From Phycisphaerales bacterium AB-hyl4 (GTDB lineage Bacteria > Planctomycetota > Phycisphaerae > Phycisphaerales > Phycisphaeraceae): 64,000 nucleotides of DNA. The notes under the pieces are model-generated. The model was not told the origin of the DNA. It did no database searches and saw nothing but the letters and a program-made list of their open reading frames with translations. The stretch is taken from positions 124,001 through 188,000 of the forward strand of contig JBGUBD010000001.1 of NCBI GenBank assembly GCA_041821185.1, in the 5' to 3' direction. Both the position numbers and the translations under genes were made by a program. Below are positions 35,481-51,222 of the stretch, piece by piece (the first letter of the stretch is position 1; every line of letters begins with the position of its first letter).

Positions 35481-35510
35481 GCATGTATGCAAATCTCACA
35501 GCGTGTCGGC

Positions 35511-36686
35511 TTACCGCGCCGCCGGCGGCATGCGAAACCGTCGACGGACGCCGACCAACAGGCCGGCCGCGATCAGCAGCGCCGACGCAGGCTCAGGCAC
35601 GAGCACGATCGCCTGGCTGCCATCCGCGAGCGACACATGGGCCGTGATCAAACCGCTGTCGTTCAAAGCGGGGATGCCCAGGCCGGTGATCGCCACGCCA
35701 TCGATCAGGTCGCCGGTTTTCAGCAGCAGTTCGTCATCGAGAAACAGGCCCGAACCGCCTTGGACGAACGTGCCAAGGAAAGCAACCTGGCCGGCGTTGT
35801 TGATATCAACGCCGCCGTTGAAACTGTGCAAAGTCAGTCCATCAAAGACATCGCCGTTCACTGCGACCACGCGGTCGTTGGTGAAAATGCCGCGGCGGGT
35901 ATTGCCGGCGAAAAAGCCCATGAAGGCGATGTCGCCATGATCATTGATCGACCCGCCGTGGTCCATGCTGGTCAGGGTGATACCGCCGATCGTGTTCCCC
36001 TGCGAGACGATGACGCCGTTCTGCGTCGCATAATGCCGAATGTTGTTGTCGGCGAACATCACCAGGGCTTCGCCCTGGCTGTTCAGCGCGTGTCGGCTGA
36101 ACGACGGGATGCTGGAAACGGGTACGCCGCTGATGGTGTTCCCCTGCTGGATGAGAAACTGCGTTGGCGTCGTGATCACACTTATGGACTGCGTGCCGTC
36201 CCTGAAAGAACTGGCCCATGCGATCATGCCCGCGTCATTGATCGACACCGCGCCGACGCTCGTCAGCGAGTGACCGTTCACCGTGCTGTCGCCGGTCCCA
36301 AATTGGAGCGTGGTGTCGGTGGCGAACAACGTCCCGGCTGGGCTGCTCTCGCGGAAGCTGAAGCCGACGACGCCATGATTGTTAATGACCGGCGCCCCCC
36401 CGTAGACATTGTTGTAAATGCGACCGCCGATATTCGTACCCGGAGCGATGTGGATCGCCTCGTCAATGAAAATGTGGTTGTTCGCCATCCAGACCACCTG
36501 CCCGGCGTTGTTGATGTCGGGCCGGTTGCCAATCGCGCCGCTGACGGTATGACCATCCACCACATCCCCCGTTCGCGCCAGCACCTGCACCGTTGCCGCC
36601 TCGGCCGACATGCTCACGACACCACTGCACACCATCACCATCGTCGCCAGCGCAGTTGCGCGGCTCTTCAAGCAATCCCTCAACAT
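35511..36686 (-). CDS. PEP-CTERM sorting-domain protein with repeated beta units
   Basis: A 391-aa exported protein. It has a signal peptide (residues 1-30, ALATMVMVCSGVVSMSAEA) and repeated units built around short motifs such as DINNAGQVVW, VINNHGVVGFSF, SINDAGMIAWAS and SINDHGDIAFMG, which recur about every 50-60 residues and suggest a propeller or solenoid. The C-terminus is a classic PEP-CTERM: VPEPASALLIAAGLLVGV then RRRFR, which an exosortase removes during surface sorting. Start MLRDCLKSRATAL was chosen over the upstream frame. Function is likely structural or matrix-related, but unknown. Confidence 0.85.
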   Translation of the reverse strand: MLRDCLKSRATALATMVMVCSGVVSMSAEAATVQVLARTGDVVDGHTVSGAIGNRPDINNAGQVVWMANNHIFIDEAIHIAPGTNIGGRIYNNVYGGAPVINNHGVVGFSFRESSPAGTLFATDTTLQFGTGDSTVNGHSLTSVGAVSINDAGMIAWASSFRDGTQSISVITTPTQFLIQQGNTISGVPVSSIPSFSRHALNSQGEALVMFADNNIRHYATQNGVIVSQGNTIGGITLTSMDHGGSINDHGDIAFMGFFAGNTRRGIFTNDRVVAVNGDVFDGLTLHSFNGGVDINNAGQVAFLGTFVQGGSGLFLDDELLLKTGDLIDGVAITGLGIPALNDSGLITAHVSLADGSQAIVLVPEPASALLIAAGLLVGVRRRFRMPPAAR

Positions 36687-36814
36687 CTTTTTCCGTCTCC
36701 TGTAGGTTGTGACGTCAGACCGACGCAGCCTCCTGGGCCATGTGGACACAACCACTGCGCGGTTGACTTTTTTCGGTGGGCCCCAGTGAAGAAAATTATG
36801 CAGTGGCTTCCCAC

Positions 36815-36845
36815 AAAAAACAACCCCCAGTGTTTACTGGGGGTT
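36815..36845 (-). terminator. Rho-independent terminator of rpoBC
   Basis: On the minus strand AACCCCCAGT, loop AAAC and ACTGGGGGTT form a perfect 10-bp stem followed by G and six Ts (36815-36820). It lies 38 bp after the rpoC stop codon. Confidence 0.9.
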
Positions 36846-36882
36846 GCATGGTGGATTCTCTGGTTGTCAACGTGTTGAAGGC

Positions 36883-41352
<4,470 letters not shown>

Positions 41353-41458
41353 GGTGTCATACGCTCCAAAAGGTTGAGCGTTAGCTGTCTAGTTTGCTTG
41401 GATCGGCAGGTCACCGTCGGCGGCTGCCGGGCCACGGTTCACGGAACAGGGCAGGGTT

Positions 41459-45250
<3,792 letters not shown>

Positions 45251-45488
45251 CGAATATCCTCGATCTTGCTAAGAGCAGATGATCAAAGTTAGGTTTTAGA
45301 GGGATTGCAGGGGTGCCGACCCAGCCTCTCTCACGCCACGAATGGGTGAGTATAGCGGCTGGCGCACGCCTTCACAAGGGCGGTGCCGAAATTTTTACCG
45401 CTTTGGGCCAAATTGGTCTTGACTTTGCCTTCCCGTTCTTTCCAACCATGTCCCGCAACGGGCCCGCTCATGCCCGCCACGATCGTCG

Positions 45489-45516
45489 AGTGTAGCACGA
45501 CCGCAACCAAAAGCAA
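45489..45516 (-). promoter_or_regulatory. Candidate sigma-70 promoter for rpoBC
   Basis: On the minus strand TTGCTT (45511-45516), 16-bp spacer, TACACT (45489-45494). It implies a leader of about 230 nt before the rpoB start codon, long enough to hold a regulatory structure. Its upstream edge is within 20 bp of the inverted-repeat element at 45536. Confidence 0.45.
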
Positions 45517-45535
45517 AGCGACAGGGTAAGGGAAG

Positions 45536-45666
45536 TTTCTAGTTCCGAGTTTCGAGTTTCTAGTTCAGGAGATTGGAAGCCCACGGCGTGACGCCGTGGG
45601 CGTCGATGGCGCACCGCACGCAAAGCGGCCCCCCGTCCTTCCCAACTCGAAACTCGGAACTAGAAA
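45536..45666. repeat. 131-bp element with 23-bp perfect inverted repeats around a palindrome
   Basis: The arm at 45536-45558 (starting TTTCTAGTTCCGAGTTTC) is perfectly complementary to 45644-45666. Arms show a 7-bp period (CTAGTTC, CGAGTTT). In the middle lies a copy of the GCCCACGG palindrome (45576-45604). It looks like a miniature non-coding mobile element. It sits beyond the rpoB promoter candidate and before the stop of the GH57 gene. Confidence 0.85.
45576..45604. repeat. Dispersed palindrome, copy 5, nested in the inverted-repeat element
   Basis: GAAGCCCACGGCGTGACGCC followed by GTGGGCGTC. The central part is the same as the copy inside eboE at 13786-13815. Confidence 0.9.
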
Positions 45667-45683
45667 CTAGAAACTCGTCCCCC

Positions 45684-46865
45684 TCACACCGCTTTCGCGG
45701 TCTCCAGCCGGGTACGGAGGTTGTCCAGCACGTTCATGAAATTGATGTAACTGTCGTAAGGCGAAGCGTATGGGTTGAAATACTTGTGCACGTCGCCGTC
45801 GGCGAAGTACTTGGTGCACATGTAATAAAAATGATCCGAACTGGTCAGCTTCCGCCAGTCGTGCAGCAAGTCCATGTCGCCGCTGGCTTTAATGTCAGGC
45901 TCGATCTTGAACAGCTCCTGTAGCGCACTGGCCTGCATCGCGTTGCCCACCCACGCAGAGAGGTCGCGTTCCGTGTCGGCCCACGAGGTGACGCGAGGTG
46001 AGTCGTACGTGCCCACCGAAGCGAACTGATCCACCACTTCGCCGGGCGTGAGGAAGTTGTCCCCACGGTCGAGCACCTTGCCCGGCAAGGCTTCGAGAAA
46101 CTGGAAAATGCCTGTATCGCGCCACTGGTGCTCGCCGAACGTCTCAAAGTCCATGAACAGGTTGCACACCTGCCCGTGCGCGTCGTGAATCCAGTCGGCG
46201 AACTTGTCCGCGTTCAACGGCCATTCGCCCCAGCCCCGGTCGGAAAAGCGGAAGGCGATGTCGTCGCTGAGGCGGTAGTTTTTCAGCAGCAGCGTGATGT
46301 CCGGATGGCCCGGCGGGTTGTAGGGGTAGTTGGGCGAACGCTGGCCGAGCACGCTGTCGACGCCCTCAGCGAGGATGCCGCGGTATCGGCCGGTGCGGGC
46401 GATGTAGTCCGCAAGATCGTTCGCGTAGATCAACTCAGTATTGCGGAAAACCGTCGGCTGCTGATTGAACAACTCTTCAATCAGCTCGGCATGCTGGTCA
46501 ACTTGCGCAAGAAACTCGTCGCGGTCGTAGAGAAAGGCGAGGCTGTGGTAGTAAGTCTCGGCCAGGAACTCGCAGCAGCCGGACTCGGCCAGCTCCTGAA
46601 AGCGTTCGATGACCTCCGGCGCAAGCTTTTGAAACTGCTCGATCACGCTGCCGGTAAGCGAGAAGGCCACGCGGAACCGGCCTTCGTGCCGTTCGATGAG
46701 CTTCAGCAGCAGTTCCGTGCCGGGCAGGTAACACTTCTGCGCGACGCGGCGGAGGATCTGGTCGTTGCGAGCATGGTCGAAATAATCGCGATGCGCATCG
46801 AAGACGCTGTATCGCCTTAGACGGTGCGGCTGGTGGACCTGAAAGTAGAGGCAGGCTGTGGCCAT
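45684..46865 (-). CDS. Glycoside hydrolase family 57 (alpha-amylase/glucanotransferase-like)
   Basis: A 393-aa cytoplasmic protein. GH57 landmarks are in order: CLYFQVHQPHRLRRYSVFD (residues 4-22), CEFLAETYYHSLAFL (about 95), QPTVFRNTELIYANDLA with the likely nucleophile Glu (about 140), and VCNLFMDFETFGEHQWRDTG with the likely Asp acid/base (about 230). Family members act on alpha-glucans such as glycogen. The ATG at 46865 is preferred to the one four codons upstream. It is monocistronic as far as can be seen. Confidence 0.9.
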   Translation of the reverse strand: MATACLYFQVHQPHRLRRYSVFDAHRDYFDHARNDQILRRVAQKCYLPGTELLLKLIERHEGRFRVAFSLTGSVIEQFQKLAPEVIERFQELAESGCCEFLAETYYHSLAFLYDRDEFLAQVDQHAELIEELFNQQPTVFRNTELIYANDLADYIARTGRYRGILAEGVDSVLGQRSPNYPYNPPGHPDITLLLKNYRLSDDIAFRFSDRGWGEWPLNADKFADWIHDAHGQVCNLFMDFETFGEHQWRDTGIFQFLEALPGKVLDRGDNFLTPGEVVDQFASVGTYDSPRVTSWADTERDLSAWVGNAMQASALQELFKIEPDIKASGDMDLLHDWRKLTSSDHFYYMCTKYFADGDVHKYFNPYASPYDSYINFMNVLDNLRTRLETAKAV

Positions 46866-47296
46866 GGTTTCCCGCAAGGATCATCGGCCGGAGCGGCCCC
46901 GGCACGCCAACGACAGCCACAAATAGCGCGGGTGTCTTTCGACTCGCCCCGCCGATCACACATAGCGGCGCCGCAGGCTCACTCTATTTTCACGAACCTA
47001 AGCCGACTTGCAACTCCCAACCTCGGCGATCGCGGGAAGTTGGACACGAATGCCAGCGATCGTCCCACGCCTGTTGCACCATAGCCCACCCGGAGCCGGC
47101 TGGAACAGCCGAATCTTGTCAGCCGGGAACGATTTGTGCGAACCAAAGACTGTTGCAATCGAGTATGATATTAAACTAGGGAATACACCCCAGGGACTTG
47201 CGTGCTGTTATCTCAAGTCCACAAAAATCCGAACCAAGTGTAAGCCGCACGCCTTTGTTCGGCAGACGGCATGAACACGCTTTAAAGGGGGGAAAA
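46866..47296. other. 431-bp intergenic region upstream of a PEP-CTERM gene
   Basis: Divergent spacer between the GH57 and PEP-CTERM genes. The right third is AT-rich (around 47150-47180 with TATGAT and TATTAA boxes) and probably holds a promoter, although no well-spaced -35 was found. No gene or RNA is recognised. Confidence 0.45.
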
Positions 47297-47995
47297 ATGA
47301 ACATCCTGACCACGATTTCAACGCTCGGCCTGGCATTGAGCATCAGCGCTGCCGCGAACGGTGCGCCGATCACCGGCTCACTCGAAGCCAACCAGCTTCA
47401 AACCACCGACAGGTGGAACAACATCACGCCAACGGTCGAATGGCAGATCACCGACAACCAGGATGGCCAGACCTGGAATTACGCCTATACCTTCATCGGC
47501 TTCGACGGGCGAGCCATCCCGACGATCAGCCACTTCATCCTTCAGTTGAGCGAAGGCGCGCCAGCCGAGGACTTCACGTCATTCACCAGTTCCGGAGCCG
47601 GCTTCGACGGCAATAACTTCACAGACTTCCGCCTGTTCAACCAAGGCCAACCATCGGACCCGAATCTGCAAAGCAACGTGTATGGCGTCAAAATCGACCT
47701 GCAGAACACCGGAGACAACTTCACCATCGCCTTCGATGCCAACCGACTTCCCATGTGGGGCGACATTCACATCAAAGGCGGCCAGAGTGAAGCATGGAAC
47801 CAGGATTTCGCGGTGGAAGTCGCCAACCTGCACGACTATTTCGCGGACCACGCCCTCGATGCGACCGGCAACGAACTGGCCAAGATCCTGGTTCCCAACT
47901 CAATTGTCCCCGAGCCGGGCACGCTCGCGCTGCTTGGCATCGGCGGCTTCACCCTGCTGATCCGCAGACGAGCTGCGGCATCGCCTGCACAGTGA
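47297..47995 (+). CDS. Small PEP-CTERM sorting-domain protein
   Basis: A 232-aa exported protein. The signal peptide is residues 1-23 (ILTTISTLGLALSISAAANG). The middle is a beta-rich domain (for example QTWNYAYTFIGFDGRAIPTI and NFTIAFDANRLPMWGDIHIK). The C-terminus is a PEP-CTERM: VPEPGTLALLGIGGFTLLI then RRR. The start ATG at 47297 follows AAAGGGGGG. It is likely sorted by an exosortase to the outer surface. It is not a paralogue of the PEP-CTERM protein at 35511. Function is unknown. Confidence 0.85.
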   Translation: MNILTTISTLGLALSISAAANGAPITGSLEANQLQTTDRWNNITPTVEWQITDNQDGQTWNYAYTFIGFDGRAIPTISHFILQLSEGAPAEDFTSFTSSGAGFDGNNFTDFRLFNQGQPSDPNLQSNVYGVKIDLQNTGDNFTIAFDANRLPMWGDIHIKGGQSEAWNQDFAVEVANLHDYFADHALDATGNELAKILVPNSIVPEPGTLALLGIGGFTLLIRRRAAASPAQ

Positions 47996-48013
47996 TCCGC
48001 ACAGAGGGGGTGT

Positions 48014-48040
48014 GTTTAAGCCCCCGTGTCCACGTGGGGG
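48014..48040. repeat. TTTAGC-related palindromic repeat
   Basis: GTTTAAG plus CCCCCGTGTCCACGTGGGGG, where CCCCCGTG pairs with CACG-T-GGGGG (one bulge). It has 16 of 20 positions in common with the copy at 2861-2880. It lies between two convergent genes. Confidence 0.6.
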
Positions 48041-48088
48041 GACGCGCGAGGAGGCGGGGGGCCGCCGCCACAGGCGCTTCATCGCAGG

Positions 48089-48883
48089 TCAGGCTGATGG
48101 CTCTTGCCTTGGCTGGTCCGCCTCCACATCGGACGCTTCGACCAGGCTGGATGCCTCTTGGTTCGACGCCTCGTCGCCAGGCTCGCTCTCGCCCGATGCG
48201 CGTGGCACGACCGTGGCGGTGCCTGTCTCGCGGGAAGCGGTCATCGCAACGACCGTTCGGCCGGCGAGCACCTTCTGCCCCTGCTGCACCTGCACCTCGG
48301 GGCCCAGCGATTCGGGCAGGTACAGCTCTGTCGTCGAGCCGAGCTTGATGATGCCGATCCGCTCGCCTCGCTGCAACACCTTGCCCACCTCCGCCGCACA
48401 GACGATCGTCCGCGCGAGCAACCCCGCCACCTGCCGCACCGCCGCCACCGGCTGCCGCCGAATCGGGTGCACCATCACCAGCAGGTTCGACTCGTTCACC
48501 TCGGCCGAGTCGGGATTGAGCGCGTTCAGATGCTTGCCCGGCTTGTGCGTGATCGAAACCACCTCGCCGTGGCAGGGGCTTCGGTTGATGTGCACGTCCA
48601 GCACGCTCAAAAAGATGCGGATGCACACCGCCGGCTCGTCGAACGGCTCGAAATGCTCCACCCGGTGCACCGAGCTGACCCGCCCGTCGGCCGGCGCGAC
48701 GACCGCGCCGCGCTGCGTCGGCACACGCCGATGCGGGTCGCGGAAAAACAGCACCAGCGCAACCGTGGCGATCACCACCAGCACCGACAGCCACCACCAG
48801 CCGACCACGAACGTGACGCCGCTGATCATCAGGCCGACGGCGATAATCGTCAGCCACTCATTTCGCGCATAACCGCTGAGCAT
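48089..48883 (-). CDS. psd: Phosphatidylserine decarboxylase proenzyme
   Basis: Makes phosphatidylethanolamine from phosphatidylserine in the inner membrane. A 264-aa chain of the shorter (archaetidylserine-decarboxylase-like) type. The N-terminal membrane segments are LTIIAVGLMISGVTFVVGWW and LSVLVVIATVALVLFF. The family block VFLSVLDVHINRSPCHGEV style (here ICIRIFLSVLDVHINRSPCH) follows. Autocleavage site Gly182-Ser183 lies in IIKLGSTTELYLP. The C-terminal 40 residues are an acidic Ser/Glu-rich tail not typical of the family. No phosphatidylserine synthase gene is adjacent. Confidence 0.93.
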   Translation of the reverse strand: MLSGYARNEWLTIIAVGLMISGVTFVVGWWWLSVLVVIATVALVLFFRDPHRRVPTQRGAVVAPADGRVSSVHRVEHFEPFDEPAVCIRIFLSVLDVHINRSPCHGEVVSITHKPGKHLNALNPDSAEVNESNLLVMVHPIRRQPVAAVRQVAGLLARTIVCAAEVGKVLQRGERIGIIKLGSTTELYLPESLGPEVQVQQGQKVLAGRTVVAMTASRETGTATVVPRASGESEPGDEASNQEASSLVEASDVEADQPRQEPSA

Positions 48884-49108
48884 CGAGCGTTTTCATCCGA
48901 AGGAGGGTTACAGCCCGCTCGCAAGCAGGCCACGTCACACATCACAAACAGTCACGCATCATCACAAACAAACAACCCCACGGCCACGCGCAGGCGGCCG
49001 AGTCACCATCCAAAGCGACCTGTTGTATAAATCGACCCGGCAAGCGCGCGACGATGAAAACTCACTGCCGCCCGCCATGCCGTAAAGCACCAGCCGCCGG
49101 AGCAACGC

Positions 49109-50050
49109 TCACCGTGCCGCGGCCTTGCCGACCACCAGGCCAACCACGCCCAGCACGATGCTGCCCAGCAGCAGGCCGACCGACCAGATCATCAGGTGCA
49201 TGTCCGACTGGGCCATCATCTGCGCCACCGGCGTCTGAATGCCGCCGATCCAGCCGATGACCACGATCAGGCCGAGGATCAAAGCGATCATCGCGCCCAG
49301 CAACATGCCCGCGCCAAACCCGCTCCCCGCCGGGTCATACGCCTCATCGCTGTATGTGACTTCCATCCGCGTGCCGGCGACGGTCTCGGTCGGCTCATCG
49401 CCGATCGATTCCAGCGTCGTCGCCGACTGCCCCGGCTCCATCGCGATCGCGCTCTCGAACACGCCTGACGAGCCCACCGATCCCGAGCCCACCGCCGACT
49501 CACCCGGCGTGCTCCCGCCGGAGGAAATCTCTTCCAGCAACTCGGCAGCGCCGAGGCTCGTGTCGTCACTTTCGCGCGTCAGGTCGAGCAGGCCCGAGCC
49601 TGAGCCGACGCTTTCCAGCGCGAGGTTGTCGTCATCTTCCACCGACTGCGTGACCTGGGTCTGCGCACCGGGATCGATCGGCTCGAGTTCGCCGGACTCA
49701 AACACGTCGACACCCGAACCGCCAACCGAAGAACCGCCAGACGTGCCCTGCTGCGTGCCGGGCTGCGTCTGCCCTGCCGTGTGCGTCTCGTCTTTCAGGT
49801 CGATCGCGTCTGTGTCGTGAGCGCTGTCGTCAGCCAGAGGGATGACCCCACTGCCGCTGGCACCCGCGTCGGCACTGCTGTCCGACGACGAGCCGCCGGC
49901 CATCTGGTCGATCTGCTCGCGCTTGAACATCAGCTTGTCACGGTCGCGAAACTGCTGAAGCTTGCCTTCCGCGGCCATTTCCTTGACCTGATCCTCATCC
50001 AGACCCAGCTTCTCGGCAGCTTCCTGAAGCGTATAGAACATCTTCGCCAT
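49109..50050 (-). CDS. MerR/excisionase-type HTH domain joined to a C-terminal membrane domain
   Basis: A 313-aa protein in three parts. Residues 1-50 are a helix-turn-helix domain (MFYTLQEAAEKLGLDEDQVK, then MFKREQIDQMAG) of the MerR/excisionase type. Residues 50-230 are a long acidic, Ser/Gly/Thr/Asp-rich disordered linker. Residues 240-313 contain two membrane helices (around MLLGAMIALILGLIVVIGWI and WSVGLLLGSIVLGVVGLVVG). The AGGAG site 8 nt upstream supports the start. This could be a membrane-tethered regulator, or the HTH could bind protein rather than DNA. It is a single gene. Confidence 0.75.
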   Translation of the reverse strand: MAKMFYTLQEAAEKLGLDEDQVKEMAAEGKLQQFRDRDKLMFKREQIDQMAGGSSSDSSADAGASGSGVIPLADDSAHDTDAIDLKDETHTAGQTQPGTQQGTSGGSSVGGSGVDVFESGELEPIDPGAQTQVTQSVEDDDNLALESVGSGSGLLDLTRESDDTSLGAAELLEEISSGGSTPGESAVGSGSVGSSGVFESAIAMEPGQSATTLESIGDEPTETVAGTRMEVTYSDEAYDPAGSGFGAGMLLGAMIALILGLIVVIGWIGGIQTPVAQMMAQSDMHLMIWSVGLLLGSIVLGVVGLVVGKAAAR

Positions 50051-50279
50051 TCGACCGGCTCCTGACGGGGGATAAGATGCGTCCTGCGATTCGCGAGCGA
50101 GCAGCCATCAACAAGCCGCCCACGCCTAACGTCCACTACTGTAGGATATTTCGTCCAGCGCCGCCTGACAACCCAGCCGATAAACAGTCCGACACAACGC
50201 GCCTGAAACCCAACCCCCAACCCTCAAGCCCCAAGCCCCAGGCCTCCTCCCCAAGCCTCCCCCCGAAGCCCCACGCACC

Positions 50280-51119
50280 ATGCCCCTCACCCCCCGCCTC
50301 ATCCAGCCTGTCGACCTCAGCCTCCCCCACCTGCCCGACAGGCTGGTTGGCCTGCGCATCGCCCACCTCACCGACCTGCACATCCGGCGACACACGCGCC
50401 TGCATACCCGCATCGCCCGACAGCTCGCAGACACCCCCTGCGACCTCCTCATCCTCACCGGCGACTACATGGAAAACACCGGCCACGAAGCCGCCACCAT
50501 CGACACACTCGCAAAACTGCTCAATCCCCTGCACCCGCGACTCGGCACGTTCGGCGTCTTCGGCAACCACGACAACGCGCCCTTCCGCGACCACGCCCTC
50601 AACCTCCCCGTGCACTGGTTGATCAACGACACCGCCCTCCCCACGCCAGACCTCGAACTCTGGGGCCTCGACACCCGCACCAAATCCGACCACGAAGGCG
50701 CCGACGCCATCGCCATGCTCCGACACCGACAATCACATCCCACCAACACCCACACCAACGCCGACTCCAACGCCAACCCCAACAATCGCCCCCTGAAAAT
50801 CCTGCTCGCTCACTCCCCCGCCCACCTCACCGTCGCCGCCGACCTCGGCATCGACCTCATGCTCAGCGGCCACACCCACGGCGGCCAATGCCGACTCCCC
50901 ACCGGCCACGCCCTCGTCAACGCCTGCGACATGCCCCTCCACCTCATCGCCGGCGTCCTCCGACACCGCAACACCCTCGCCACCGTCTCCCGCGGCGTCG
51001 GACACTCCGGCCGCATCCCCCGCGCCTTCTGCCCACCCCACATCCCCCTCTACACACTCCACCAACAACCCCTCCCAGGCCAATTCACCCTCGGCATCAA
51101 AAACGTACACCCCTGGTAA
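50280..51119 (+). CDS. Metallophosphoesterase (YkuE/YaeI-like)
   Basis: A 279-aa calcineurin-like phosphoesterase. Metal motifs are complete: RIAHLTDLHIRR (Asp, His, near residue 28), LILTGDYMEN (near 58), FGVFGNHDN (near 95), ILLAHSP (His near 182) and LMLSGHTHGGQCRLP (near 200). It resembles membrane-associated YkuE/YaeI phosphodiesterases but lacks an N-terminal membrane helix in this reading. Substrate is unknown; UDP-diacylglucosamine hydrolases and nucleotide phosphodiesterases are alternatives. GC content of this gene is very high with Pro/Thr/His-rich segments. Confidence 0.88.
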   Translation: MPLTPRLIQPVDLSLPHLPDRLVGLRIAHLTDLHIRRHTRLHTRIARQLADTPCDLLILTGDYMENTGHEAATIDTLAKLLNPLHPRLGTFGVFGNHDNAPFRDHALNLPVHWLINDTALPTPDLELWGLDTRTKSDHEGADAIAMLRHRQSHPTNTHTNADSNANPNNRPLKILLAHSPAHLTVAADLGIDLMLSGHTHGGQCRLPTGHALVNACDMPLHLIAGVLRHRNTLATVSRGVGHSGRIPRAFCPPHIPLYTLHQQPLPGQFTLGIKNVHPW

Positions 51120-51154
51120 CGCGCTCACCGCATTCGCGCCCGGCGCACCCACAC

Positions 51155-51183
51155 AAAGCCCACGGATTCCATCCGTGGGTCCC
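51155..51183. repeat. Dispersed palindrome, copy 6
   Basis: AAAGCCCACGGAT, loop TCC and ATCCGTGGGTCCC. It lies between the convergent metallophosphoesterase and pheT genes. Confidence 0.85.
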
Positions 51184-51222
51184 GCCCCCGCACTCATCCG
51201 CAGTCCCCCACTCCAAACCCCC

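Larger units (their letters stand above)
45251..45683. other. 433-bp region between rpoB and the GH57 gene
   Basis: It contains the rpoB leader, the candidate promoter and the 131-bp inverted-repeat element listed separately. No gene is convincing. In many bacteria rplJL would occupy this position. Confidence 0.55.
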
